From: Alistipes sp.
Lineage (GTDB): Bacteria > Bacteroidota > Bacteroidia > Bacteroidales > Rikenellaceae
NCBI GenBank assembly: GCA_020026375.1
Contig: JAHHQN010000009.1
Coordinates: forward strand, 3,260 to 67,259
Length of the DNA: 64,000 nt
Direction of reading: 5' to 3'
Shown here: positions 17,995-27,004 of the stretch, in pieces
How positions within the stretch are numbered: position 1 is the stretch's first letter
Layout of the letters: each line of letters begins with the position of its first letter
Made by a program: the position numbers and the translations under genes
The notes under the pieces: generated by a model
Databases searched by the model: none
What the model was told of the DNA's origin: nothing
What the model saw: the letters and a program-made list of their open reading frames with translations, nothing else

Positions 17995-19206
17995 ATGGTA
18001 ATTTTGGTATTGAACTGCGGTTCATCGTCGATCAAGTATCAGGTCATCGACATGAACGACGCATCGAGCAAGTTGCTCGCAAAGGGACTTGTAGAGCGTA
18101 TCGGACTCCCCGAAGGCGACTTGAAGCACAAACCCGTAGGCAAGGAGCCTTTCGCACTCCACCAGCCCATTCCCGACCATACCACGGGTATCCGTCTGGT
18201 GCTCGACGCACTGCTCGACCCCACCCACGGCGTCATCTCGTCGCTCGACGAACTGAAGGCCGTCGGTCACCGTGTGGCCCACGGCGGTGAGTTCTTCCCC
18301 GAGAGCGCACTGGTCACCGAGGATTCGAAGGACAAGATCCGTTCGCTCTTCGAGATTGCCCCCCTCCACAATCCTCCCGCCATCGAGGGTATCCTCTCCA
18401 TCGAGAAGGTACTTCCCGGCGTTCCGCAGGTGACGGCATTCGACACCTCGTTCCACCAGACCCTCCCGGCCCACAACTACCTCTACGCACTGCCCTACGA
18501 GTACTACGAGAAGTACCGCGTGCGCAAGTACGGCTTCCACGGCACCAGCCACAAGTTCGTGGCACGCGAGGGTGCGAAGATGGCCGGTCTGGACATCAAC
18601 AACTCGAAAATCATCACCTGCCACATCGGCAACGGCGCCTCGATTACCGCCGTGCTCAACGGCAAATCCTACGACACCTCGATGGGCTTCTCGCCGCTCG
18701 ACGGTCTGGTGATGGGTACCCGTTGCGGTCAGGTCGATGCCAGCGCCATCACCTTCATCGGTGACAAGGAACACATGTCGTTCGCCGACCTGAACAACAT
18801 GATGAACAAGAAGTCGGGTGTGCAGGGCATGACCGGCATCTCGAGCGACATGCGCGACATCGACGCCGCCTACGACGAAGGCAACGAGAAGGCCGTAGTG
18901 GCCCGCGACATGTACTATGCGCGTGTGAAGAAGTATGTGGGTCAGTATGCTGCCGAGATGGGCGGTCTCGACCTGATTATCTTCACCGGCGGCGTGGGCG
19001 AGAACTCCAAGGAGCTGCGTGAGTACGTCTGCTCGAACATGGAATTCATGGGCATGAAGTTCGACCACGAGGCCAACATGAGCGTCAAGGGCGACGACAA
19101 GATACTGTCGACCGCCGACTCAAAGGTAAAGATTGCCGTGATTGCCACCAACGAGGAGCTGGTGATTGCAACCGACACATATAATTTGGTTAAAAATCTT
19201 AAATAA
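17995..19206 (+). CDS. ackA: acetate kinase
   Basis: The 403-aa enzyme transfers phosphate from acetyl phosphate to ADP, producing acetate and ATP. Its ASKHA-fold signatures are present: LVLNCGSSSIKY at the N-terminus, AFDTSFHQTLP, YGFHGTSHKFV and FTGGVGENS. Length matches the family. It lies 13 nt after crcB and 9 nt before ptb. A dedicated pta, the usual partner, is not next to it; the phosphotransacylase here is of the Ptb type. Confidence 0.97.
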   Translation: MVILVLNCGSSSIKYQVIDMNDASSKLLAKGLVERIGLPEGDLKHKPVGKEPFALHQPIPDHTTGIRLVLDALLDPTHGVISSLDELKAVGHRVAHGGEFFPESALVTEDSKDKIRSLFEIAPLHNPPAIEGILSIEKVLPGVPQVTAFDTSFHQTLPAHNYLYALPYEYYEKYRVRKYGFHGTSHKFVAREGAKMAGLDINNSKIITCHIGNGASITAVLNGKSYDTSMGFSPLDGLVMGTRCGQVDASAITFIGDKEHMSFADLNNMMNKKSGVQGMTGISSDMRDIDAAYDEGNEKAVVARDMYYARVKKYVGQYAAEMGGLDLIIFTGGVGENSKELREYVCSNMEFMGMKFDHEANMSVKGDDKILSTADSKVKIAVIATNEELVIATDTYNLVKNLK

Positions 19207-19215
19207 TTCAACACA

Positions 19216-20121
19216 ATGATTCAGCATTTGACAGAAATCGTCGAAGAGGCGAGAAAGAGAGGCAAGAAGAGATTGGCCGTAGCCTATGGTCAGGATTCAC
19301 ATACCATCGCAGCAGTTTACGAGGCATACAAGGAGGGTCTGGTAGAGCCTACCCTCTACGGTGACCGCGCCACCATCGAGCAGGTGTGCAAGGAGGAGGG
19401 CATCGACGTGGCCGCCTTCAACATCGTTGACGAGGCCAACGACATGAAGTGTGTCACTCTGGCCGTTCAGGCCGTCGTAGCCGGTGGTGCCGACGTGCTG
19501 ATGAAGGGTCTGGTATCGACCGACAAGTACATGCGCGGCATTCTCAACAAGGACGCAGGTCTGTTCCCCCCGAAGGGTGTTTTGAGCCACGTGTCGATTT
19601 CGGAGATGCCCTGCTACCACAAGCTGCTCATCATGTCCGACGTAGCCGTTATTCCCCTGCCCGACTTCAAGCAGAAGACCGTACAGATCAAGTATCTGGC
19701 ACAGACGGCCAACCTGCTGGGCATCAAGACCCCCAAGATTGCCTGCATCGCTCCTTCGGAGCAGGTTCTGCCCAAGATTATCTCTTCGGCCGAGGGCGCA
19801 CTGCTGGCCAAGATGGCCGACCGCGGCCAGTTGGGCAATGTCATCGTCGACGGTCCCCTGTCGCTGGACGTAGCCCTCTTCAAGGAGGTGGCCGAGCATA
19901 AGAAGGTCAAGGGTTCGGCCGTAGCCGGCGATCCCGACTGTCTGCTGTTCCCCAACCTGGAGTCGGCCAACGTCTTCTTCAAGTCGACCACCCACCTCTG
20001 CGGCGGTGAACTGGCAGCCATGGTCATGGGTACCAAGGTTCCCTGCGTGCTGACTTCGCGCGGCGACAGCAGCAAGACCAAGCTCTACTCCATCGCACTG
20101 GCTTGTCTGGCAGCAAAATAA
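19216..20121 (+). CDS. ptb: phosphate butyryltransferase (phosphotransacylase)
   Basis: The 301-aa protein belongs to the PTA/PTB family, exchanging CoA of butyryl-CoA (or related short-chain acyl-CoA) for phosphate. Its length is that of Ptb rather than the ~330-aa or longer Pta, and it keeps the family blocks MKGLVSTDKYMRGILN, ISEMPCYHKLLIMSDVA and VAGDPDCLLFPNLESAN. It sits between ackA and buk with short gaps, so its acyl phosphate product can feed either kinase. Whether it also acts on acetyl-CoA cannot be read from sequence. Confidence 0.92.
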   Translation: MIQHLTEIVEEARKRGKKRLAVAYGQDSHTIAAVYEAYKEGLVEPTLYGDRATIEQVCKEEGIDVAAFNIVDEANDMKCVTLAVQAVVAGGADVLMKGLVSTDKYMRGILNKDAGLFPPKGVLSHVSISEMPCYHKLLIMSDVAVIPLPDFKQKTVQIKYLAQTANLLGIKTPKIACIAPSEQVLPKIISSAEGALLAKMADRGQLGNVIVDGPLSLDVALFKEVAEHKKVKGSAVAGDPDCLLFPNLESANVFFKSTTHLCGGELAAMVMGTKVPCVLTSRGDSSKTKLYSIALACLAAK

Positions 20122-20168
20122 AACATCAATAAACCTTAAGACTCCAAACTTTTTGAACCGAGACACTT

Positions 20169-21239
20169 ATGAGCTACAAAATTCTGGCAATAAATCCCGG
20201 CTCTACCTCCACAAAGATTGCCATCTACGAAGATGAGCGACCGTTGTGGGTACCGACTCTCCACCACTCCCACGAGGAGATTTCGCGCTTCGAAAAGGCG
20301 CTCGACCAACTCGAGTGGCGCAGAGGGTTGATTATGAAGGCCATCGAGGAAAACGGATTCAATATCCACGACCTGTCGGCGGTCATCGGCCGCGGCGGTC
20401 TGATAAAACCTGTTCCGGGCGGCGTTTACGAAGTGAACGCCCGCATGCAGGACGATTTGATTCATGCCGAAAAGAAGCATGTGTGCAATCTGGGCGGTCT
20501 GCTGGCTGCCGAAATTGCCGAGACTGCCGGCGTGAAAGCCTACATCGCCGACCCTCCCGTGGTGGACGAGATGTGCGACGAAGCACGCATTTCGGGTCTT
20601 CCGTCGTGTCCGCGCAAGTCGATATTCCACGCCCTGAACCACAAAGCCACGGCGCGTCTGCACTGCAAGCGCAACGGCCTGTGCTACGAGGAGGTCAACC
20701 TCATCGTGGTGCACATGGGCGGCGGCATATCGGTGGCAGCCCACCGCAAGGGACAGGTCATCGACGTGAACAACGCCCTCGACGGCGACGGAAGTTTCGC
20801 TCCCGACCGTGCCGGCTCACTGCCCTCCTGCTCGCTCATCAGAGCCTGCTTCTCGGGCAAGTTCTCGTCGGCCGACGAGATGATTCGCTTCATCTCCTCG
20901 AAGGGCGGACTGGTGGCCTACCTCGGCACCAACTCCGTCATCGAAATCCGCTCGCGCATCGAGCAGGGTGACACCCAGGCCAAAAAACTCCTGGACGCCA
21001 TGTGTTACAATGTCTCGAAGCAAATCGGTGCTGCGGCCGCCGCCCTGTGCGGCAAGGTCGACGCTATCCTCCTCACGGGAGGTATCGCCCACTGCGAACC
21101 CGTCGTCGACTATATCCGCGACCACTGTGCGTTCATCGCCCCTCTGTCGGTTTATCCCGGAGAAAATGAACTGGAGTCCCTGGCATTGAATGCCCTGGCC
21201 GTACTTCGCAAGGAGAGAGAGGCTTCGGTCTACCTCTGA
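20169..21239 (+). CDS. buk: butyrate kinase
   Basis: The 356-aa ASKHA-family kinase converts butyryl phosphate (or branched-chain acyl phosphate) and ADP to the acid and ATP. Typical blocks are ILAINPGSTSTKIAIYEDE, SAVIGRGGLIKPVPGGVYEVN, VVHMGGGISVAAH and LLTGGIAHCEP. It starts 47 nt after ptb and ends before a strong terminator. Together with ptb it forms the classical butyrate-kinase route; in Bacteroidota it may also serve isobutyrate or isovalerate from amino-acid fermentation (inference). Confidence 0.96.
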   Translation: MSYKILAINPGSTSTKIAIYEDERPLWVPTLHHSHEEISRFEKALDQLEWRRGLIMKAIEENGFNIHDLSAVIGRGGLIKPVPGGVYEVNARMQDDLIHAEKKHVCNLGGLLAAEIAETAGVKAYIADPPVVDEMCDEARISGLPSCPRKSIFHALNHKATARLHCKRNGLCYEEVNLIVVHMGGGISVAAHRKGQVIDVNNALDGDGSFAPDRAGSLPSCSLIRACFSGKFSSADEMIRFISSKGGLVAYLGTNSVIEIRSRIEQGDTQAKKLLDAMCYNVSKQIGAAAAALCGKVDAILLTGGIAHCEPVVDYIRDHCAFIAPLSVYPGENELESLALNALAVLRKEREASVYL

Positions 21240-21260
21240 ACGAAGGCACGTCCCGTCACA

Positions 21261-21302
21261 AAAACCACCGCCGGCCGCAAGGCTGACGGTGGTTTTCTTT
21301 TT
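21261..21302 (+). terminator. terminator of the crcB-ackA-ptb-buk unit
   Basis: The AAAACCACCG / CGGTGGTTTT stem encloses a smaller GCC-GCAA-GGC hairpin and is followed by T-rich sequence. Confidence 0.85.
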
Positions 21303-21326
21303 GGCATCACTCACCCGCCCCACTGA

Positions 21327-21368
21327 CAGAAAAAAGGCAGCACCCCGAAAGGTACTGCCTTTTTTCTG
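21327..21368. terminator. terminator of the flippase unit, bidirectional
   Basis: An 18-bp stem with one mismatch (21327-21344 with 21351-21368) contains A6/T6 tracts on both sides. It lies 18 nt past the flippase stop on the minus strand. Confidence 0.85.
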
Positions 21369-21385
21369 TTTCATATTCCGTGTTT

Positions 21386-22834
21386 CTATCTCCTCAACTG
21401 GTTCCTCAACAGGGTCATCACCTCGCGGAAGGCTTCCAGACGGAAGAGAACCGACAGGACCAGATAGCCCGTCACGCCCACCGCCAGCTCCACCGCCAGC
21501 CGCAGACCGCTCTCCGAGGCCACCCATTGTCCGACGCCCTGCACCATCAGATACATGGCCGCCGACACTGCCGCCACCGGCAGCAGCGTGCGCACCAGCC
21601 GCCAGAGTCCCAGCTCCGTGACGCGCAGTGCCGCCCACACATTGACCACCATCTCACACACCGAGAAGGCCACAAGGCCCCACATCACGGCGGTGATGCT
21701 CTGCGGTATGACCACCACGAGGATAACAGTGAGTATGAGTTTCTTCACCACCTCCAGTTGCACGATCCGACGACCGCGACATCTGACCTTCATCACATTG
21801 TAGGCCACCATGGCGATGGGATAGAAGAGGCCCGACAGACAGATGATCTCGAAGTAAGGCACCGTAGGCAGCCATTTCTCCTTGAGGAAGACGTCGAACA
21901 CCTCATACCCCACGGCCGAGAGTCCCAGCATGACGGGAAACATCACATAGCTCACCACCATGACAATCTGGCGGAAGCTCTCCGCGAACTTGCGCTCCTG
22001 ATCCGTGATTTTCGACAGTGCGGGGAAGATGACTCCCTGCACGGCCGTCATCGTGGAGGTGACGGGCAAATCCTTGAGTTTCTGCGCTTGGTCGTAGTAG
22101 CCCAGGGTGTCGGCCGCATAAATCTTGCCGATGAAGAGCTGGGGCAGCTTGTTGTAGACGGCCGTGATGAGGTCGGTGGTCATCAGACTCATACTGTAGG
22201 GAGCCATGCTCCACAACCGTCCGACCGACCAGCGCGCCCGCCATCGCCAACCGCCCCACCACCACAGCATGGCGGCACGCGTAAGCACCTGCATCAGCCG
22301 CTGTGCCACCAGACTCCACACACCATAGCCGGCCAGCGCCAGCAGTACGGCCGCCGCACCGCTCACCACCGATGCCGCGAAGGTCACCTTCGAGAGCAGC
22401 GCGAAGCGGAACTGACGAATCAGCAGAGTGTTCTGTATGACACAGAGTGCATTGACCGGCAGGAAAAGAAAGAACACGGGTGCGATTTTCCGGATTTCGG
22501 GCATGGCGTAATAGTCCGCCACCCACGGCGAAAGGGTCACCAACGCTCCGTAGAGGAGCAGCGACACGGCGATGTTGAAGACAAAGACCGACGAATAGTC
22601 CTCCTCCGAGGGTTCGTCCTTGCTGCGAATGAGTGTCTGCGAAAAACCGCTGTCGACAAACACCTGCGCAAAGGTGACCAGCGAGGTGAGAATGGCCATC
22701 ACACCGAAATCATCGGGCAACAGCAGCATCAGCACCACCAGCGATACACCCGTCTGCAAGAGCATGGTGCCGATTTTCTCACCGATGCTCCACGCCACTC
22801 CGCGAGTGACCCTATTTTTCAGATTGTCGTTCAA
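21386..22834 (-). CDS. polysaccharide flippase, MOP superfamily (Wzx/TuaB-like)
   Basis: The 482-aa protein has about 12-14 predicted membrane helices and the N-terminal GVAWSIGEKIGTMLLQ and DSGFSQTLIRSKD blocks of the oligosaccharide flippase (lipopolysaccharide exporter) family. Such proteins flip lipid-linked glycan units across the inner membrane. It lies 42 nt downstream of pyk and is last in an aroQ-pyk-flippase run, with no glycosyltransferases nearby, so its glycan substrate is unknown. Confidence 0.88.
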   Translation of the reverse strand: MNDNLKNRVTRGVAWSIGEKIGTMLLQTGVSLVVLMLLLPDDFGVMAILTSLVTFAQVFVDSGFSQTLIRSKDEPSEEDYSSVFVFNIAVSLLLYGALVTLSPWVADYYAMPEIRKIAPVFFLFLPVNALCVIQNTLLIRQFRFALLSKVTFAASVVSGAAAVLLALAGYGVWSLVAQRLMQVLTRAAMLWWWGGWRWRARWSVGRLWSMAPYSMSLMTTDLITAVYNKLPQLFIGKIYAADTLGYYDQAQKLKDLPVTSTMTAVQGVIFPALSKITDQERKFAESFRQIVMVVSYVMFPVMLGLSAVGYEVFDVFLKEKWLPTVPYFEIICLSGLFYPIAMVAYNVMKVRCRGRRIVQLEVVKKLILTVILVVVIPQSITAVMWGLVAFSVCEMVVNVWAALRVTELGLWRLVRTLLPVAAVSAAMYLMVQGVGQWVASESGLRLAVELAVGVTGYLVLSVLFRLEAFREVMTLLRNQLRR

Positions 22835-22876
22835 ATCCCCGTCCGGTATTCCGGAAAAACCGCATCAAAAGATTTT

Positions 22877-24367
22877 CTACTTCTCGATTTCGTAGTTGTA
22901 GCACGCCTCCGAACCCATGTCGTTACGACGACGGATATTCTGCACGTCGGCAATCTCCACATACGAAGCACCCTCGTTGGGACCGAAGCTGCCACCCACT
23001 ACGGCCAGCATGTCCGAGTCGCTGAGCTTGTCGTACTTCTCGATGTACTCCAGCGCGTCGCTCAGGAAGTGGTAACGGTCGCACAGCTCCTGCTTGCGGA
23101 GGATAGGCACAATACCGTAGGAGAGCGCCAGGATACGCTGGGCGTGCTGCTTGTAGCAAACGGCCATCACGGTCTTCTGACCGCGGAACGCCGACAGGTA
23201 ACGACCCGTACGGCCGGTCTTGGTATCCAGCACCACATACTTGATGGGCAGGTTGGTCGAAGCCTTCACGGCCGAACGAGCCAGCTGCGCAGTAATCTCG
23301 TGGTTCACCGACACCATGTCCATGTCAATCATGGGCTTGAAGTGGTCCTCGTCGCGCTCGATTTCGCGGGCTACACGCGCCATGGCGGTCACAGCCTCCA
23401 CGGGGTAGTCGCCCATGGCGGTCTCGTCGCTCAACATCACGGCATCGACACGCTCATAGATGGCGCTGGCCACGTCGCTCACCTCGGCACGGGTAGGACG
23501 GGGATTGTTGACCATCGAGTAGAGCATCTGGGTGGCGATAATCACGGGACGCTTGGCGCAGATACACTTCTCCACGATGCGGCGCTGTGCGTTGGGAATC
23601 ACCTCGGCGGGCAGCTCCACACCCAGGTCACCACGCGCAACCATGATACCGTACGAAGCCTCGATAATCTCGTCGATGTTGTCCAGACCCTCCTGGTTCT
23701 CGATTTTCGAGATAATCTTGATGGGGCTGTTGTGGGCGTCGAGGATATCCTGCACGGCCTTCACGTCGGCAGCACTGCGCACGAACGAGTGGGCGATGAA
23801 GTCCACGTCGTGGGTCACGGCCCACTCGATGAAGCGGCGGTCCTTGGCGGTCACCGAAGGCAGGTCGACTCTCACGCCCGGCACATTGACGCTCTTGCGC
23901 GAGCGCATCATACCGCCCACCACAAATTCGCACACCAGCTCCTCTTCGGTCTTGCTCTCCACCTTCAGCGACATCTCGCCGTCGGCAATCAGCATCACGG
24001 CACCCACGGGAATGTCGCGCACAATCGAGGGAACGTTCATATACACTACCTGACGGGTGGTGAGGTCCGAACCGTCGGAGCCGCGAACCACCACGCGGTC
24101 GCCCTTTGCAAACTTGATGAAGTTGCCGAACTCCTCGGCGATGGTAGTCACACGGATTTCGGGACCCTTGGTATCAATCATCACGGGTATGGCGGGATTG
24201 ACCTTGTGAACGGTCTCCACGATACGGGTCGCGCCCTCCTCGGTCACATGCGCCGAGTTCACACGAATAACGTCCATACCTGCATCATACAAAGACTTCA
24301 CAAAGTCTTCGGTGCATCGAAAATCGGACATGGTAGCCACGATTTTCGTCTTTTTCATTCTATCCAT
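22877..24367 (-). CDS. pyk: pyruvate kinase
   Basis: The 496-aa enzyme makes pyruvate and ATP from phosphoenolpyruvate and ADP in glycolysis. Visible motifs include KIVATMSD, PVMIDTKGPEIR, the active-site ISKIENQEGLDNI (catalytic Lys) and MVARGDLGVELP. The C-terminal allosteric domain is present. It lies 25 nt after aroQ. Its product feeds the PFOR encoded elsewhere in this window. Confidence 0.97.
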   Translation of the reverse strand: MDRMKKTKIVATMSDFRCTEDFVKSLYDAGMDVIRVNSAHVTEEGATRIVETVHKVNPAIPVMIDTKGPEIRVTTIAEEFGNFIKFAKGDRVVVRGSDGSDLTTRQVVYMNVPSIVRDIPVGAVMLIADGEMSLKVESKTEEELVCEFVVGGMMRSRKSVNVPGVRVDLPSVTAKDRRFIEWAVTHDVDFIAHSFVRSAADVKAVQDILDAHNSPIKIISKIENQEGLDNIDEIIEASYGIMVARGDLGVELPAEVIPNAQRRIVEKCICAKRPVIIATQMLYSMVNNPRPTRAEVSDVASAIYERVDAVMLSDETAMGDYPVEAVTAMARVAREIERDEDHFKPMIDMDMVSVNHEITAQLARSAVKASTNLPIKYVVLDTKTGRTGRYLSAFRGQKTVMAVCYKQHAQRILALSYGIVPILRKQELCDRYHFLSDALEYIEKYDKLSDSDMLAVVGGSFGPNEGASYVEIADVQNIRRRNDMGSEACYNYEIEK

Positions 24368-24392
24368 ATAAGGTGTAATTAACTAAATATTC

Positions 24393-24821
24393 CTAACCGT
24401 TGTTTTTCAAAAGAAGTGCCTCGACCCCCAATCGGTAGGAGTCGAGTCCGAATCCCATCACCGAGCCGACCACCACACCGGCCAGCAGCGAGCGGTGACG
24501 GAACTCCTCGCGCGCCAGAATCGACGAGATGTGTACCTCGACCACCGGCACACTCCCGGCCGAAACCGCATCGCGCAGTGCCACCGAGGTGTGGGTATAG
24601 CCGCCGGCATTGAGCACCACGCCGTCGACCGAGTGGTCGGCCTGCTGGAGACAATCGATGAGCAGCCCCTCGACATTGGATTGGAAATAGGTAAATTCGA
24701 CCTGGCGAAAGGCCGCCTTCAGTTCTTCGAGATACTCCTCAAAAGTCTGTGTGCCATATACATCGGTGTCGCGCCGGCCTTGCAGATTGAGGTTCGGACC
24801 GTTGAGTATCAAAATCTTCAT
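24393..24821 (-). CDS. aroQ: 3-dehydroquinate dehydratase, type II
   Basis: The 142-aa enzyme catalyses the third step of the shikimate pathway. It begins MKILILNGPNLNLQGRR with the type II active-site loop, and keeps QSNVEGLLID, NAGGYTHTSVAL and VEVHISSILARE with catalytic His. I use the ATG at 24821 that gives this canonical N-terminus. It has a good promoter and heads the aroQ-pyk-flippase unit. aroA and aroC lie at 58-61 kb. Confidence 0.96.
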   Translation of the reverse strand: MKILILNGPNLNLQGRRDTDVYGTQTFEEYLEELKAAFRQVEFTYFQSNVEGLLIDCLQQADHSVDGVVLNAGGYTHTSVALRDAVSAGSVPVVEVHISSILAREEFRHRSLLAGVVVGSVMGFGLDSYRLGVEALLLKNNG

Positions 24822-24878
24822 CACCCATTCAATTTTACGGCGGTTTCCGTTCGTGCGGAAAACCACTTATTCAAGGTA

Positions 24879-24910
24879 CAAAGATAGAAAAAGCCCTCTG
24901 CACCGCCAAA
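24879..24910 (-). promoter_or_regulatory. promoter of aroQ-pyk-flippase
   Basis: TATCTTTG (24879-24886, minus strand) and TTTG (24907-24910) are spaced by 20 bp, a full consensus match. Confidence 0.75.
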
Positions 24911-25036
24911 TTTATTTCGGGTGATGAATCATAAAATTGGGGTAAAGATTTATATTTTTGCGCCCCGATTGGGGCTTATCGTCCTCCAAAAAGCCGAAAA
25001 GCGGTTCGGGAGAATCCCCCTTCGCATTTTTTTGAC

Positions 25037-25044
25037 TACCTTTG
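25037..25044 (+). promoter_or_regulatory. -7 box of thiL
   Basis: TACCTTTG lies 24 bp before the thiL ATG; no matching -33 box is seen. Confidence 0.55.
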
Positions 25045-25068
25045 CCCCACCAATCAAAAGAAAAGACC

Positions 25069-26007
25069 ATGACAGAATTCGGATTCATCAACTCCATAAA
25101 GACCCTCTGCGCCGACCTCCACAAAAACGGATTCGAAGGCATCGGTGACGACTGTGCCGTCTTCGAGTTCTCGGAGCGCGAGTCGCTGCTCTTCACCACC
25201 GACCTGCTGTGCGAGGGGGTTCATTTCCTGCGCCATGCCACCTCTGCCCGTGAGCTGGGCGGTAAGGCACTGGCCGTCAACCTGAGCGACATCGCCGCCA
25301 TGGGCGCGCGTCCGGTGGCCACGCTGCTCTCGCTCTCGCTGCCCGCAGAGGCCACCGAAGAGTGGGCCGCAGAATTCATGGAGGGTTACCATGCCCTCTC
25401 GAAGCGTTACGGCGTGGCACTCATCGGCGGCGACACCACCCGTTCGCAACGCGACATTGTCATCAGCGTCACGGCCATCGGCCGTGCGGCCAACGACCAC
25501 ATCAAACGCCGCAGCGAGGCCGAGACCCGCGACGTCATCTTCACCACCGCACCGCTGGGCGGCTCCGATGCCGGCCTGCACGACATTCTCGACGGGCACA
25601 TCGATACCCCCCTGGCCGACCTCCACCGCAACCCCTGTCCCGAAATCGAGAAGGGACAATGGCTCGGCGCACGCCACGAGGTACACGCCATGATGGACAT
25701 CTCCGACGGCATCGCCTCCGACCTGCGCCACATCATGACCGCCTCACACAAGGGTGCGGTCATCGACCTCGACCGCGTACCCGTAGCCGAGGGAGCCACC
25801 CTCAAGCAGGCACTGTGCGGCGGCGAGGAGTACCGCCTGCTCTTCACCGCCTCGTTCGAGGCCGCGGAGCAGCTCGCCCGCGATTTCGAACGCCGCTTCC
25901 GCACACCGCTCTACCCCATCGGCCGCATCACCGAGGGCGCCCAGCTCAAATGGCGCGAACACGGCACGGAGGTGGAACTCGACTGGACGGGATTCACCCA
26001 CTATTGA
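25069..26007 (+). CDS. thiL: thiamine-phosphate kinase
   Basis: The 312-aa PurM/AIR-synthase-fold enzyme phosphorylates thiamine monophosphate to thiamine diphosphate. Motifs include GIGDDCAVF, TTDLLCEGVHFL, ALAVNLSDIAAMGARP, LIGGDTTRS and MMDISDGIASDL. The ATG at 25069 gives the family N-terminus MTEFGFI. Thiamine diphosphate is the cofactor of the PFOR in this window, but thiL is a monocistronic gene here with its own promoter and terminator. Confidence 0.95.
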   Translation: MTEFGFINSIKTLCADLHKNGFEGIGDDCAVFEFSERESLLFTTDLLCEGVHFLRHATSARELGGKALAVNLSDIAAMGARPVATLLSLSLPAEATEEWAAEFMEGYHALSKRYGVALIGGDTTRSQRDIVISVTAIGRAANDHIKRRSEAETRDVIFTTAPLGGSDAGLHDILDGHIDTPLADLHRNPCPEIEKGQWLGARHEVHAMMDISDGIASDLRHIMTASHKGAVIDLDRVPVAEGATLKQALCGGEEYRLLFTASFEAAEQLARDFERRFRTPLYPIGRITEGAQLKWREHGTEVELDWTGFTHY

Positions 26008-26031
26008 TTTCCGCCCCACCGACAGACACAG

Positions 26032-26064
26032 AAGCGGCCTTTCCCGACGGGAAAGGCCGCTTTT
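26032..26064 (+). terminator. terminator after thiL
   Basis: A perfect 14-bp stem AAGCGGCCTTTCCC with its complement encloses a 3-nt GAC loop and is followed by T4. Confidence 0.85.
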
Positions 26065-26090
26065 CGTTGCTTCACATCTCTCACAAGGGG

Positions 26091-26369
26091 TCAATCCTCC
26101 TTGATGATGTAGATATGTTCGTTGCGCCGCTGCATGTAGAAATGCTCGCGCGCATACTCCTCCAGATAGTCGTCATACTTGAGCTGTTCGAGCAGAATGC
26201 TGTCCGCCTCGATCTTGCGCTGGTAAATCTCCTTCGTGCGTTCCAAATCGCCGATTTGACGCATGATACTGACAGCATGCAGCAGATGGCGGCCGACGAC
26301 CACCACCGACACCAGTATGAATATTCCGGTTGTCGTTATCCACGACTTTTTGCCGAACTGAAACTGCAT
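26091..26369 (-). CDS. FtsB/DivIC-family septum formation protein
   Basis: The 92-aa protein has a short cytoplasmic N-terminus, one TM helix (TTTGIFILVSVVVVG) and a periplasmic coiled coil that ends in LEEYAREHFYMQRRNEHIYII; the YAREHxxMxxxNE stretch is characteristic of FtsB/DivIC. These proteins bridge FtsL and FtsQ in the divisome. The ATG at 26369 overlaps the queE stop codon by one base (TGATG), implying translational coupling. The family is clear; whether to call it ftsB or divIC is convention. Confidence 0.88.
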   Translation of the reverse strand: MQFQFGKKSWITTTGIFILVSVVVVGRHLLHAVSIMRQIGDLERTKEIYQRKIEADSILLEQLKYDDYLEEYAREHFYMQRRNEHIYIIKED

Positions 26370-27004
26370 CAGGGAATCTGCATGTATTTGTGGGTCTGAA
26401 TCGACACCTCCCACCAGGGGTGGGCCTTCACATAATCGACAATGAGCGGCATCATCTGCTCCGCGACACTCCACTCGGGTTGCAGGTAGAGCCGGCAATC
26501 CGTCCCCACCTTACGGGCATTCTCCTCGGCCCACTCGAAATCCTCCTCCTTCTCGATGACCACCTTCAACTCGTCGGCATGGCCGTAGGCCTCCTCCAGA
26601 GGGTGCTTCTTGCGCTTGGGCGACAGACACACCCAATCCAGCTCGCCGCTGAAAGGATGCGAACCCGATGTCTCGATGTAGATTTCGTAGCCCTCGCGGT
26701 GGAGTGCCTCGGTGAGCGGGTCCAGCGGATAGAGCAGCGGCTCGCCGCCCGTGATGACCACGGCGCGTGTGGCCGAAGCCTTCACCCTCGCCACCACCTC
26801 CCCGACGGGAGTGGCCGGGAACCGCTGCGGATTCCACGAGTACTTGGCATCACACCAGCTGCAACCCACATCGCAGCCGCCCAGACGAATGAAATAGGTG
26901 GCGCGACCCGTGTGGTACCCCTCGCCCTGAATGGTGTAGAAGTCCTCGACGATGGGCAGCAGACGACCGCCCTCGAGCGATGATATGTCGGTGAGCAATG
27001 CCAT
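26369..27004 (-). CDS. queE: 7-carboxy-7-deazaguanine synthase (radical SAM)
   Basis: The 211-aa enzyme converts 6-carboxytetrahydropterin to 7-carboxy-7-deazaguanine in queuosine synthesis. The radical-SAM cysteines are in GGCDVGCSWCD (Cx3Cx2C), preceded by the QueE block IQGEGYHTG and followed by VVITGGEPLLY. The ATG at 27004 overlaps the hpt stop (TAATG on the minus strand). Other queuosine genes (queC, queD, queF) are not in this window. Confidence 0.95.
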   Translation of the reverse strand: MALLTDISSLEGGRLLPIVEDFYTIQGEGYHTGRATYFIRLGGCDVGCSWCDAKYSWNPQRFPATPVGEVVARVKASATRAVVITGGEPLLYPLDPLTEALHREGYEIYIETSGSHPFSGELDWVCLSPKRKKHPLEEAYGHADELKVVIEKEEDFEWAEENARKVGTDCRLYLQPEWSVAEQMMPLIVDYVKAHPWWEVSIQTHKYMQIP

